NCBI GenBank assembly: GCA_905250025.1
Contig: CAJNOJ010000076.1
Span: 349,443-413,442 of the forward strand
Reading direction: 5' to 3'
DNA from: Adineta ricciae
Lineage: Eukaryota > Rotifera > Eurotatoria > Adinetida > Adinetidae
Length of the DNA: 64,000 bases
Part shown: in pieces, positions 1 to 13,318 of the stretch
Numbering within the stretch: position 1 is the first letter of the stretch
How the letters are laid out: each line of letters opens with the position of its first letter
Notes under the pieces: generated by a model
Databases searched by the model: none
What the model was told of the DNA's origin: nothing
Seen by the model: the letters and a program-made list of their open reading frames with translations, nothing else
Made by a program: the position numbers and the translations under genes

Positions 1-792
1 CCGGTTTTCGACTCCGTAAAGAACTCCAATAAATATCTAACCGTTTCTTTTTTTATTTCTAAGAAAAAAAGTGTCCGCTTGTGTGTATAAATATAGTGGA
101 TTAGATTATATAAAAACAACTACAGTGAAGCACAAACGCTCGTGTAATTTCACTTATCGGACTCTCATGCTTTGCCGAAAAAAAGTTTATTTATCTACAA
201 TCATCCTTCAAGTATCACATAGCGACACTAACTGCGAAGTGTAATTGCTAATTACATTATCTATGTACTCATGTTTCAGTCTCATACATTCCTTTTAGGA
301 ACATGTTGTGTCAAAGAGATTGTTTGTCGAGGGTTAATTAATCTATTTATTGAAAAACGAATTCACATTTATAAAAAATAGAACTAGAAAATATGAAATA
401 CACATCATCTCCAATTACAAAATTTGTCGAATAACAATGCGAAAACGCAACTGGTTTGTTTAGAACATAATGTCTTGTCTGTGCTTGTATACCATATAAA
501 CGAGTTGATATGAATATACAGTCATACTTTTGAAACATAATGATTCACTTTTTCAATTACGAGATGTTGCTATTCTAATAAAAATTTAAGCTGAATTACG
601 ATTCTAGCCGTAGGTATACATATGTCATTCGAAATCAACGTAGTTTAAAAAGTGAATTGATCATATTCCAAAATAGAACCAAATGTCCAGACCAACTCGA
701 TTATTGTCACTGATTGTGTTTCTTCTATGGGAATTATTCGATGTTAAGACAATATAACAACGAAAATTACAAGAAGAAACTAACAATCATGA
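1..792. other. no gene seen at window start
   Basis: AT-rich sequence 3' of the copine-type gene. Only short random frames are open and none resembles a known protein. Confidence 0.5.
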
Positions 793-3700
793 TCAATTAT
801 TTTTCAGAAGACCTAGTTTCTTAATTGCTGCATATTGCGAAGGTATTTCCATTAGAGCTCGCAATGCAAAACTTGAATCCGTGTTTGTGGATGCTTCCAC
901 CACACTATTATAATTGACAAATTGAAAATTATCGAATTGCCGTGTTGGTAAGGAATCATCGAATTCCTCCATCATATCCCATGGCCCATCGCCAACACCG
1001 ATCATAACAATTGACAATGGATAATTACTTGCTTCGACAATTGCATCTTTTGTTTGCTTTTCATTTGTTACTTGACCATCAGCAACAATAACCAAAATAT
1101 GATACTAAGTAAAAACAAAACAACAATCTCCGGTGACTCAATTCAAAGGATTTCGAGCAATAATCTAAACAAGTATTTTTAATCTACATTCCTGCATCGA
1201 ACAGAATCAGCTAATGGAGAGTGTAATTTACTTATCGATTCGATAGAACGACCGTTCGCCTGGTACAGATAAGCAGATGTATATATATTGTAGTTATTAG
1301 TAAAGGGAAGGTTTATCATATCGTTAGGATGGGATAGTTACATTATCAATACTCTGACATGGGAGAGTATAAAGACATTAGAAATCGTATAGTTGGGTCA
1401 TTTCGACCGTCGAAGAAATATCATCTCGAATATGATTGACATTCATAGACATGAAAATAGTTGCTTTTCTCGCGCGATAAAGTTTCGAAGGATATTGACT
1501 TATCATGGAGAAGGAAATACTTTACTTGTTTGGTTTTCTTCACTATTCGCACAGCTTCTCTGATTAATGGTGCGAAATTGGTTGGGCCAGACATGCGTAC
1601 TTTTGGCGTGATCTCATTATAAGCGTCGAGAACGCCACGAAAACCTTTGCAGTATGATCCATCGGGCTACAAACAAAGAGATAATGAATAATGATCGATC
1701 GCTGTGAAAAGAAGATGAGACACGTACACGTAATGGAAATATTTTTCGATCTAATGTAGATCGGTCACCGAAACCAAATGCTGGTATCAATGTGTCGGAG
1801 TCGTATTTTTCAAGAGTTCGCCCAATGATGGTGATGACCTAGACAAGGCAAAGTTCGTTTTTCTTTTTCGCATGTCAATCAACCTTACACTTTGATATGG
1901 ATTCAATAAGCCTTCTTGTATACTGTGTAATGATAGACCATTGAAGGAGTTTTTTCCTGTTTCTAAATTGCTTATTGTATAATCAATACCGAATATCAAC
2001 TGTGAACGTTCAAGACCAACTTCTTTGACAGCATTATCAATTTCCTCTAATGATGTGTAATCATCTCTAATGACATTCTCATGTGTTAGAGACGTTTTAC
2101 CTAAATTGCAAAAGGTTGATGCAAATAATGTTAACACTCAATTTGATGACGACTCACGAACGATCACTGGTGGAGCGAGAGTTTCTTCTCTTGCAGATGC
2201 GTCATCTGTTGGCTTTTCAGCGGTTTGTTCAAATCGCGACCGACGACGTGGATTGATAGTTACTGATTGTTCTTGTTTAGGTAATAATGAGATTCGAACT
2301 AAGTTTTCTGTTGCGGGAGCATTGCTTGTCGATGGTTTCTTTTCTTGTACAGTTGATGATGAAGATGACGATGGTGACAATGATGGATGGTGCAAGTCAT
2401 TATTGTCTAAAGTAAAGAAATGATCGATGCCTGAATAATCTACTCTGACTATTTCGGATTCTAACCTGCGATAATTGTCGATGGCGTTGTACTCGTTGAT
2501 TTTAGTAATGGAGTAAATTTACTTTCCGAATTTGATGGAGATAATGTCGAAGGACTTTCTTCGGTAATCGTTGGTAAGACCTGCGAAGATGCTAAACGAT
2601 ATTCACTTGATTCACGAAGATGACGAATATCTTCCCGACTTAATCGGCGTCGTTGTCCATGATGCTGAGTTGAATTTTGTGCAGAAGATCGTAGCCGATA
2701 GACAATAAAAATGAGAAGAAGAAGGAGCAAAGAAGCAGAAGTCAACAACAATAGTGATCCGTATTCTTCATTCAGGTATGAAATATATGATGTTGCTAAG
2801 GAAAGAATTGATTCTGCCTATGGAAACAAATCAAGATGTATATACATACAGAGAAAAAAATTGACAAAATGATTACGAACATATGAATCTGACGTATGAC
2901 GTGAACATCGATCTCGTTGATTTGCCCATGATAGAGAGCCAATGGAAGATGATCGATACTAGAGAGAATATATAAAATTGCACTTTCAATTGGTTTCTTT
3001 TAGCGTTTGACATTCCAAATCTGTTTTCTTTGATTTCATCCACCCGACAACAAATGTTTCGATATCATACGATTTCGAATATAAATAATGAGATGTGTCT
3101 ATCAACTAGAAACTTTGTCCTCTTTCCGCACTAAGATAATATTTCTTTTGCCTATTCATAGTAGCATATGATGATATGTTAACGCTTGTTTTAGTAGAAG
3201 GCGTTCCATTCTTCTTACAGATGTTCGGTTGGACATCATGTTTTCTTATTTTTTTTGTTCTTCAACCTAATAGGATATGTAGCAATCTTTCTGCATGAGA
3301 AATAAAAGAGTACTATGAAGAATTGACAATGACAACGAAAGTATGGCTCGTTTTCCTACGCTTTCATCATTATATTTGTGTATAATGAATTGTTTGTTTG
3401 TTTTTACTATTATTTCCGATTGAGATCAAGAAAATTAATGTAAAAAAAAACGATATATCAAAGTGGTTCATCTCTTCTTGTTATTTATGAAAAAGAAGAG
3501 ATAATTGAAAAGATATAAATGAGATTTTGTTGTTTTCCTCGTCTACATTCTTCATAAGACGTTTTCTCTTTTTCCACAATGTCGACATTGAAATATGTAT
3601 CATTGTTCTATTCGTTGCCTAATCAATCACACGAATTCTTAACACGATAGATTGGTCTCGGACGATCTTGGTCTAACCCGTGAAACTATGAATTCATATA

Positions 3701-4234
3701 AATCACAGTGTCTGTAACTAATGGAAAATGTCGGAAGGGAGAAAAAATGATAGCGATGGAACAAATTAGAAATTAATTGATGACTATAGTTAGAAGCATA
3801 TAGAAGTCAAATAAACTACTCACTTCTATCCAATTATCAATGTTTTATTGAATTCTTTGTTTTTCATTTCATTCCTTTTTCTCACATTATGCACGTGTCT
3901 GCTAGCATTAGCGAGAGAACTTCTATACACTGTGAATATTTCAAGAGAGACCATAAATTACCTTACTGGACCTCTTGCCCTGTCGCCATAGTTCACATGT
4001 TAAATCATCGGATGGCCATATCGGTTTAATTCCGTATTTACCAGAATGTACATGTTGTAAGCGTGGTGTACTCGATGATGCTGCCAATAGAAGACGCTGT
4101 TGTTCTTTGGTGGAAGGTTGGATGATACGTGTTCGAATACTAACACGAGATGGAAAGTTATTAGAAGCATCCGAGGATGAATAGTAAACGTTTGATAATG
4201 ATTTTTCGTAAGACCGTTTCAGATAAGTCTTCAT
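793..4234 (-). CDS. membrane-anchored copine-type vWA protein
   Basis: Eight exons join in frame: about 4234-3962, 2958-2881, 2817-2466, 2408-2160, 2101-1887, 1838-1731, 1670-1530 and 1106-793. The C-terminal half is a copine-family von Willebrand A domain: the exons read [14 protein letters not shown], then [41 protein letters not shown] and finally [12 protein letters not shown], the typical copine/RGLG order. Exon 3 encodes one hydrophobic helix ([15 protein letters not shown]) followed by a basic, Ser-rich linker. Copines normally carry two N-terminal C2 domains and RGLG ligases a C-terminal RING; neither is present. The protein is therefore probably tethered to a membrane by its helix, with the vWA domain as a metal-dependent protein-binding module. 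The first exon is separated by an intron of about 1 kb, so the start is the least certain part. Confidence 0.85.
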
Positions 4235-6240
4235 TGGTATTGATAGATTTCAAATCGACAATCTATATCCAAAATACATCGACGAATGTCTATTGATTTG
4301 TTTGTGTTCTTGACGGTTAGTTGCTAATATCTGATGTCATTCTCTTTTACTTCTACCGTATCTCTTTTCCTAAAGTTTTCCTTATTTGTCAGAGATTTTG
4401 ATGATGATGAGAGAATAAAACCAATTAACAGCATAGGAAATTAAGGATAGCCAGTCGTCCGTCAACACAGTTGGTTTTATTCTTTACCAGTCTTCTGCTT
4501 CTTCTTCTTCTTTTCTTTTTGTATCGTTTGTCAGGCGTACACTCTTCTATTTATCATTGTATGGATCCAAAACTCAGTGATGTAATTCAAGACGAATGGA
4601 AGAAGAAGAAGAAATAGAAGAATAGAGAAATTCGCTCGTCGATACTCAGTCCTAGTTCTGGTAAATAGTTAGAAATGTATAGAAGAAAAAAAAGAGAATA
4701 GATATATGGATATGTATATTTAGAAGGAAATACATACAGACACAAAATACATTGAGACATATAACAAACAATCTATAATGTATGCTAATTCAATCAAGAC
4801 ACGGATCACTTCGAAGAGATCATTCTTTGTCATATTGTCTTTATTTTTAGTAGATTTAATTTGTTTGATTATTAGAAGACGATAATATGAAAAAAGACGA
4901 AGAAACCTCGATATGCTCGAAGACAACAGGCAACATACGAAGTCATTGATTATCGACCAGCTGTCTTCGATTTTTAGTAGTCTTGTCAGAAGTAACCTTG
5001 GCAAGAGTATACAATCAGTTGATTCTTCTGCATGATCAATTCACTATTTGTACAGTTAAGGTACTTTCAAAGTGAAATAGAACGTAGAGAAATAGTTTTT
5101 ACAGATTGAAAAACATGTTCTGAAGGACGAAAAATTTTCTTTGATAGAATCCATTCATTTTATATAGACACATCTGGTTTCTTTTGGATTTTAGCAGTCG
5201 GAAAATGTCATGTAGAATAAATAAGATATATCAACGAAAATTACGAACTGGATAATCGATAACAAAGTCAAGTAATTACGAAACCTTGACAATATCTGAC
5301 TTTCACGAACAATTGTGAATAGATATCGTCTATGACGATATTTCATTTCGTGTTTCTTCGTCTCCCGGCGTAATCCAAACGAACAACACAATAACAATGA
5401 CATGCTATTAACATATCAATAATAATGATGATGATCTTACCGGCGCGTATTACTCCTAATGAAATAAGAAACATCTAGATCAATTGTCGAGAAAAATATT
5501 TCAGACAGCGCGCTCCCCTTGGTTGAACAGCTTTTCTTCTAATTTTTCTTTTACCCTATATGCAAAGAAGAGATTCATTCAGATGATACACGAATCTATC
5601 GACTACTTGAGTTTTCATTTGCTCTGAATTCTTGTTCAACGACAAGTTTATACATTCTTTGCTGTATGACCATTGTTCTTCAAGTTCATACGAGCCTACT
5701 GACTTATATGAATAATTTTCAAGTGCACAAGCATGCTGCATCATTTTTTATTCAAGATATCGTCATGGCAATGTTATACCTGATTTGGGGAATGGTCAGT
5801 GCTATTCAAGTGTCCAATTGCTATAAATGTCATACGCATTTCGTACAAGATGAAATAGAAGAATCAACTTGATATTTTTTTGTAGATTACTGTTTTGCTT
5901 TTCTCATTTGGGGAGATCGGATGATTTTTTCATCGCTTTTATTCTTTCGATTAGCTTGGCAGGTAAATTCATGATTGCATACACGATTTTCTATTGCATT
6001 TGATGTTCTAAATAGTATTAGTTTTTCTAAACGTTGACTTTCATAATCTGTCATGTTTCTACTCGAAGAGTAACCAAAACAAATCATCAAATGTTCATTC
6101 TTTGTATTGAATCGAACCATCTAGAATCTTCGTTCTTCTCTTCTTCTATAGCTATGTGATTCTAATTCTGTTTTATTCTTTCGTTCTTCATGTTTTTCTC
6201 TTTTTCTTTTCGTTTTTCTGTCAGACAGGCCTCTGCAAAA
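4235..6240. other. intergenic, no gene recognised
   Basis: About 2 kb between the copine-type gene and the snRNA cluster. It contains CTT/GAA-rich simple sequence near 4495-4625 and several short frames with no family resemblance. The promoter of the copine-type gene must lie at its left edge. I see no repeat or transposon here. Confidence 0.45.
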
Positions 6241-6248
6241 TGCAGCAT

Positions 6249-6262
6249 GTGTAAAGACAAAA
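6249..6262 (+). promoter_or_regulatory. PSE-like element of the U2 snRNA gene
   Basis: The 14-mer gtgtaaagacaaaa begins 48 nt before the U2 start. The identical 14-mer occurs 47 nt before the spliced-leader RNA start at 6674-6687. Identity and equal spacing in front of two small-RNA genes suggest a proximal sequence element of the SNAPc-dependent type; this is inference from position. Confidence 0.7.
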
Positions 6263-6296
6263 CCGATGTCGAGACTTCATAATTTAAGTAAAAGTT

Positions 6297-6487
6297 ATCG
6301 CTTCTCGGCCTTTTCGGCTAAGATCAAAGTGTAGTATCTGTTCTCGTCGGTTTGAAAGCCGGCGCTGGTCCCATTGGGGCCAGGCTCTTTCAAGCGGATT
6401 TTTGGACATGGGCCAGGATCACCCGAGTTCACTCGGACCTGCGCCACGGATCGTCTCGACACTGCAGTGCCGTCGAGTTCGGTCCAC
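6297..6487 (+). ncRNA. U2 spliceosomal snRNA
   Basis: The 5' end atcgcttctcggcc, the branch-site recognition segment gtgtagtatctgttct, stem IIa with tttgaaagc, stem IIb ctggtccc/ggggccag, the Sm-site region ggatttttgg and a stem IV ending around cactgcagtg are all in the right order. The length of about 191 nt fits the usual 188. Relative to the vertebrate consensus there is one extra C in the stem I loop (cttttcggc) and an extra A before the branch-site segment (atcaaagtgtag). The RNA pairs with intron branch points in the nucleus. The 3' end is placed after stem IV; a separate hairpin follows at once. Confidence 0.95.
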
Positions 6488-6509
6488 TCCCGTTCCTTCG
6501 GGAACGGGA
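6488..6509 (+). terminator. perfect UUCG hairpin just 3' of U2
   Basis: A 9-bp stem, tcccgttcc paired with ggaacggga, closes a TTCG tetraloop. It begins at the base after the inferred end of U2 stem IV. Position suggests a 3'-end formation signal or a processed trailer, but no such element is standard for U2, so the role is inference. Confidence 0.55.
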
Positions 6510-6673
6510 ATCTTTTGAACAAAAACATAATAAAGAAGAATAAGTATACGAAGATGAATATCTCCTTTTCTGATATGTAATTCTATCATTTCACTACGAT
6601 CGAGTGTAACAAGACAGACAAAAAACGCATAGCTATAAAGTTGAGAAATTCTTTTCCTTTCTTTTAATGAAAC

Positions 6674-6687
6674 GTGTAAAGACAAAA
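6674..6687 (+). promoter_or_regulatory. PSE-like element of the SL RNA gene
   Basis: Same 14-mer as in front of U2 (gtgtaaagacaaaa), starting 47 nt before the SL exon. See the U2 element for the argument. Confidence 0.7.
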
Positions 6688-6720
6688 GCGTTCCTCTGCA
6701 CCATAAATCCAGAAACTAGT

Positions 6721-6820
6721 TGCTTATTACAATTTACCAAGAGGTATAAACATGAGACTTTACAACCACGTTGCGATGACGAAATAATGCAGATTGTGGA
6801 GAAATCCACTGTCTGCCAGA
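6721..6820 (+). ncRNA. spliced-leader (SL) RNA gene
   Basis: The leader exon, 6721-6743, contains gcttattacaatttaccaag and ends at gag followed by the donor gtataaac. It matches the leader described for bdelloid rotifers as I recall it, except that the first base is T where I remember G. Downstream, ggtataaa/tttacaacc can form a weak stem over the donor, and gcaga..gtgga-GAAA-tccac..tctgc (6789-6816) forms a strong GNRA-capped hairpin. The candidate Sm-like stretch gaaataatg lies between them but is not a good consensus. The RNA donates its exon to the 5' ends of many mRNAs by trans-splicing. The 3' end is approximate. Confidence 0.9.
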
Positions 6821-7127
6821 GCAACTCTTTTCTAAGTAATCAGTGAACTTTTACTGAGTGATTGCAAATATCAATCTATTTGTAGAAAACACTTGCCGCA
6901 CTTGACTACATATATTTAAGAATACGTTTTTTGTACTAAAAAGAGAAGAGGACAACAGCATGTATTTGAGATGTAGAGTCCAGAAAAATTGCATTATCAC
7001 AAAAAAAAACACCCAAATGACACACGCATATAGACCGGTGAAAGAACGATCGTTGAGGAAAATGTTAGAATCTACCAAGACAAAAGATAATTTTATATAC
7101 AGAGATCAACAGTTGAGACTATGTGTC

Positions 7128-8360
7128 TTATTTTCCTGTTGGTTTATAGAAACATGTTGTCACAAATTTTTGTTTGTAACGTGTTGTTGTACTCAATACC
7201 ATTACACCATCCTAAAATACACGGTCAGAGAGTGTAAGTTGTTTTCAAGATGACTCTCAGTACATACACGAATGGATAATGCATAGAGATGTTTCAACAT
7301 GACATGGTTGGGCTCCGGTAACAATGCCGGTTCATACTGAAAAGGCGAAGAAAATTGTATTGGCAACACATGGAGCAAAGGTATCAAGATTTACATGTGC
7401 AGCCGTATCTTTATTGAGAATAATGTTTAGTAGATGTGGTGGCAAAAATGGTGGTTTATCGGATGGTGAAAAGTCGTCACGATTTAGCGGTGGCCCAGTT
7501 TGATCATAGGCACCTGGAGGTGAACGAGCCATATCCGGATCTTCGGCTAAGAATAAAAAGTCGTTCGTTTTTATTCGAGAACATCTCTCTAATACTCACA
7601 TTGTTGTTTATTCACACTTGCATTTTGATTACTAGTTAGAATTGAGTCTGATGTAAGTGCCTCCATAACTTCGAAATCACTCTTTTTAACAGTGACAACG
7701 TTATTACGGCCATTATGACCGTCATCAATAGATGGCTAAAATAACCGAGAGGAAAGATAAAAGATTAACGTCGTAGTACTTATATAGCTACCTCATTTAA
7801 ATCGTATTCCCATCGACCATCAATATAAAATTTATATTCATGTTTACCTTCTGGCAGTTCCAGAATGGCAACAAAATCATTATCGCTGTATAAATCAAAT
7901 CAATATTAAATTTAAGGCTACATAAGGAAAGAACATCATACCTTTTAACCATGACAATGGTTTCTTTCCAATTGGTGAATGAACCAACTAGTAAAGCTTC
8001 TTTGTCTTTAGGTGAAGCAGGATATTTAAATACAACTGGAATCGTTTTCTTTTCGTTTTGCATTTCTGCTTGGACTGCTTGTTGTGTGTGATGCTGTTGC
8101 ATCTGACGTTGATTACGAATACGTATTGGTAAGCTACTATCATGTCTTGGTGAGACCTATGTAAACGAAACGAAAACGAGCTATAGTTGATTTATGTCTT
8201 CTTTTGAGGAAACTTTTACTCGCTCATCGACTGATGCTAAATGACTGTTTGTTCCTGAATCGCTGTGATCAAGTGTCACATAACGACCATCTTCTCCATC
8301 GCGTTCATAGCGTGTATACGTATCACTACGTGTACGACCTGTTTGCTGTTGATTACCCAT
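7128..8360 (-). CDS. PRKAB: AMP-activated protein kinase subunit beta
   Basis: Regulatory and scaffold subunit of the AMPK heterotrimer. The start MGNQQQ gives the conserved N-myristoylation glycine. A CBM48 glycogen-binding module is read across two exons (GSFTNWKETI, then LPEGKHEYKFYIDGRWEYD) with both ligand-binding tryptophans. The C-terminal alpha/gamma-binding region follows: PPHLLNIILNKDT, then ALLPEPNHVMLKHLYALSI, and a last exon at about 7128-7218 reading DGVMVLS..RYKQKFVTTCFYKP. All introns are short. The last exon is short and easily missed. An acceptor (attattttag) lies about 30 nt 5' of the ATG and could be an SL trans-splice site. Confidence 0.95.
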
Positions 8361-8950
8361 TCGTTTTCTAATGAATATCTCTTAATCTAAAATAATAATA
8401 AAACGAATAGTCGCATTTTCGAAAAAAGAAAACAAAGAAGTTCATCTTCATGTGGTTTGTTTAGACATTGGAAAATTCTTTTTCTTTTTGTCTCTGATAT
8501 TTTCATGTATAATAATAAGAAACAGAAAAAACAAACAACTCTTTTTTTTCTCACTCAAACTCTTGTTTTCTGTTTTCTTTTATACGTATGGATGAAATAT
8601 AATACAGATAACAGACACTATTGCATCGTGCGCACACACACACATACGTACGTACAGTTAGATTCTTCATTATCTTGCCTTTTCTTTATCGATGCAAAGA
8701 AAAATTGCATTCACAAAAACGAATCACTATGAATGATCGATGTTGAACACAAAAAGAATAAATATGCAGAAGAAAGGAGATCGATTGGAGCCATAAGTTT
8801 CTAGTTCGAACAATAGTAGCAGTAGTACAAAACAACGAGTAGAGTAGAAATATGTATATATACAACATATATCAGAGAGAGAGAGAGAAAACAACTGTAC
8901 AAAGACATACACACACACACACAGGTACAAAAGACAAAAAAGGAAAATAA

Positions 8951-11556
8951 TCAACCGCAAAATGTGCACGTAAATCCTCCAAGTATTTTAATTAATGTTG
9001 TTAGTTGTGTTGATTCATCGATGGTGGTGTCACTAATGTAGAAATTACATAGTGAACAACGTTTCGCACGATCTTGAGCAAAGATAGGAAGAAACGTTTT
9101 ATTACAACGCTGAAAATCATGACCGCTCGGGCAGGTAACGTCAAAAAACGTTCGAATGTGTAACGTTTGTCCACATAAAGGACAGTGAAGATATTTTTGA
9201 TCACATGTCGCTAAATATTGACTATTAATTTGTGCTGGTGGCGTTGGCCCATTGGATATTGTTATCGGCGTTGATGTCATATTGGGATTTGCCATTGCTA
9301 ATAATGAACCAAATTGTGCAGTTAGATTATTTCCTGTTAAGCTAGCATTCGTATTTCCATTTGGATTGGTTGCATTTGCTGATGCTTGTAACTGTTGAGT
9401 CGAAAATTGTAACAATTGTTCGCACCAATAGAGAATCGATTTTTCGATCGGTGTTATTTGTAATTGAGGTTCAGTTTGTTGTCGTGTTTGAACATAATCA
9501 TATAATTTCTTAATTAAATCAATTGAAATCATTTGAGCAAAGACGTCTGCTAGAAATAGCATGTAAGGGGCTTGTCTCAAACCACCACCTAGACCGCTAT
9601 TATGATAAGATAATAGCAGACGACATAATGAATGAACTTTTTTCAATAGACTGACGCTGGCTTGATCTGCACAATCAGCAACGGACATGATTAAATCTGT
9701 CAGTGCATTCGATTTATCTGAGTAGAGTAGAACACGTAATGCAGCTAGAACATCATTTAAACGAAACGATGGTAATGGATTGGAGAGAAAGAATGTGATT
9801 GTTGACGAAACATCTTTTAAAGAGTAGACGGATAATGTCAAGATAGCTTCACTACGTTTCATGGTCAGAACCGTACAATGAGTCGGAGTTATACCCGCAG
9901 CTTGACAATCACTACCTAAATATAGCAGTAAAGACGGACAGTACAAGATAATTCTATTCCTGATGTTGCATTTCTTACCTGCTGGTAATAATTGACAAAA
10001 TTGTTCAAATCTCGTTGCATGCTGTTGATGATGGTGATGATGTGAATCATTGAATTGTTGTGTAACTTGTTTATGTATAAAACCATCTCTACATATTAAA
10101 TACAAATCTTGTGTATCAGATAAAAAATGAGTTAAGACACTGGAATTCAAAGCGTATTCATTAACTGTTTTAATTGTAAATTGTGAACAGGATGTATTGT
10201 AACCTGTCGACGTTATATTTAGTGTCGCAATGACAATCGAATCCATCTGAGCAAAGAATAATCGATGTTCATTATGCTGTTGATACAACGCGATATGGTG
10301 AATGCGTGCACCATTAGAAACAAGATGTGGTGATTCTTGTTTTGTGTAGGCAAGTAATGGTGCTAATTCATTTCCAGTTAATGAGATAGATATTAACGAA
10401 ACATGTCCGTGCGAAGAACCAAGTGCAAGAATACCGGCCGTATCTGATAGGGAAAGCCATGCCATTGCTGATATCGAATTATGTGGAGATCGATACGGTG
10501 CGTCAGTTTTCGAATTATGCAATCCATTGGACATTGTGGGTGAATGGCCGGGTTTCTTTGTACCATTCGCAGTTGAAAAAGATGGTTCCGTAGCATTAGG
10601 TTCTAGCAGAGCCGCGTAGGTCAAGGTAAGATTGTTGGTTTGCTGTTGTTCAGATAATTGCCAAATAGCAACATGACCAGATTCGAGACCGCAAAACAAT
10701 AGGACGAAACGTGATGGTGAATCACGACGAAGGACATTAGACCAACCAAGACACGTTGGAACTAGAAGAAAAACAAAAGAAACGTATGAACTACGGCGAA
10801 TTGTTTCTTCCTCAGGCTCCGTTCTCAATGATCAATACAACAACAAAACATAGCTCATCATGCGTTTCTTTCCTTTCTCTTCACTGGATTATAAAAAGAG
10901 ACGGAGAAAAAAATAAGAACAGCTGATGATTATTTCGAAATTCTTTTTTCTTCATCTCCGCAGAGAAGAAGAAGAAGAAAGAAGAACCAAATTTATCTCT
11001 TTTGCAAGGAGCAAAGAGAAGAGAAAGGACATTGATTCTTTTTCTTTCTTTTATTCATACCAAGTAACGCTTCTTCGTCACGTGACAAGCCTCCGCTGGC
11101 TGCCGTTGTTCCATTTGTTGTTGATGGTTTTCGTGAACTTGTTGGATTCCCACTGTTTCGTTCGTCTAGCTGAGATCGCCAACGTTTCGATACATTAAAT
11201 AGAACAACAGGTGACTCTTGATTTGCATCGCATATGACAAGTTGACCTGTCGACGAAGCGACAGCTAATAAACGTGCTCCATCGGGTCGTAAAGAATCTG
11301 GACAAAAAAGTGCAAGTGGCGTATAAGTGAAGTAACGTAGATCATCTTGTTCAAGATGTTGATCAAGTTGAAACCATGAAACGGTAAATAATTGAACTTT
11401 ACGTGAAGAGTGACCACTAAATGTTAATAATGTAAAGCCGGTCGAGGATGCAATTGCAAAACGAGACCAATCGGAACAAGAAATAGCGCCATCTTTGAGT
11501 GAGTCCGACGTTTGAAAGTGCTGCTCTTCAAGCAGCGAACAATCAAAGCCGCTCAT
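8951..11556 (-). CDS. GTF3C4: TFIIIC 90 kDa subunit-like (GTF3C4-type)
   Basis: Exons about 11556-11050, 10761-9980 and 9917-8951. The intron at 9979-9918 happens to be in frame but has clear gtaagaaa..atatttag ends. The N-terminal part has WD-like repeats (CSDWSRFAIASS, LLAVASSTGQLVI, GLESGHVAIWQL, LALGSSHGHVSLI). The C-terminus is a zinc-binding region with paired cysteines (LHCPLCGQ, CPSGHDFQRC, RCSLCNFY, FTCTFCG), the layout of the zf-TFIIIC domain. TFIIIC binds internal promoters of tRNA genes for RNA polymerase III. Overall sequence is divergent and low-complexity inserts rich in Asn, Gln and His are present. Confidence in the family rests on domain order and zinc motif. Confidence 0.7.
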
Positions 11557-12486
11557 TTTTGTTTAAGATCTTGGCCGTAACTAGAACGATACAAGTAGAC
11601 AGTGATACAATCACAATTTGACAGGTTACGTAAAAATATATGCGTATATATGTAGAAGAAAAAAAATTATTCAATTCAATCGATTAAACGAAATAAGGAA
11701 TATACCTGATGTTAACAAAGATGAAGATTTCAATTCTCCGGAAAAATATTTCTTTAAACCAAACGGACAGAAAAAAATTGGAAAGTTTTTTTTTTCTTTT
11801 TTCCTCTTGTCTCGTTCGGCTGTTGAAGGAATGGATGGATCAGAACGCAAAGAAAAGAATGAGCGACAGCAGGGGGCAGCAGAGAGAAAAAAGAGAGACA
11901 ATGGTGCGATGGGAAAGAAAAAGGGCGAGGACAGCGCTACAGAACAAATCATCACCATTGTTTATTCATCAAGAACTCGATCGTGTTGAACATCTTAAAA
12001 TCTAAAAAAGTATCTTTTGCAATAATTTTCAAATAAAAATCCTTCCTTATTGTATCGAAAATATTAATTCTTAGTTTTAAGCATTGTCAACACGTTCGAT
12101 AGATGGCGCGCAACAAATAACATATTTCAATTAACAAAAGAACCTTTGAAACAGCATTATATTTGGTTTTATTTTGGAAAAAAATATTTTTTTCATTTTC
12201 GTGATCATTCTGTCGTTGAACTTACGAAACAAGTGAGACACGAGACTTAACTAATGGCGTCTATTTTTTTTTCTGTTTGAATGTTTGTTCTTATCCTTTT
12301 CTCCATTTTCTCTCTCTCTCGTGGTTATTGCTCAAGAAAACGTCTACGTGGCCAGGTGTGCCACGAGTTCGCGTTAATCATGACGAATATATTTAAAAAG
12401 ACTCGTTTTTATCTTTTGAATTCTTTAGATTTGAACAAATTTAGTTTTCTTTTCGCATTTTACTTCAACTAAACGAATCATCTACC
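11557..12486. other. divergent promoter region
   Basis: Lies between the TFIIIC90-like gene (-) and the ARF gene (+), so it holds both promoters. It includes poly-T and GA-rich runs (about 11660-11940) in which frames stay open by composition only. No conserved motif was recognised. Confidence 0.5.

Positions 12487-13318
<832 letters not shown>

Noticed and set aside
8628-8660. CRISPR- or satellite-like repeat (acacac, cgtacgta)
   Set aside because: Simple dinucleotide runs only; no spacer-repeat architecture.
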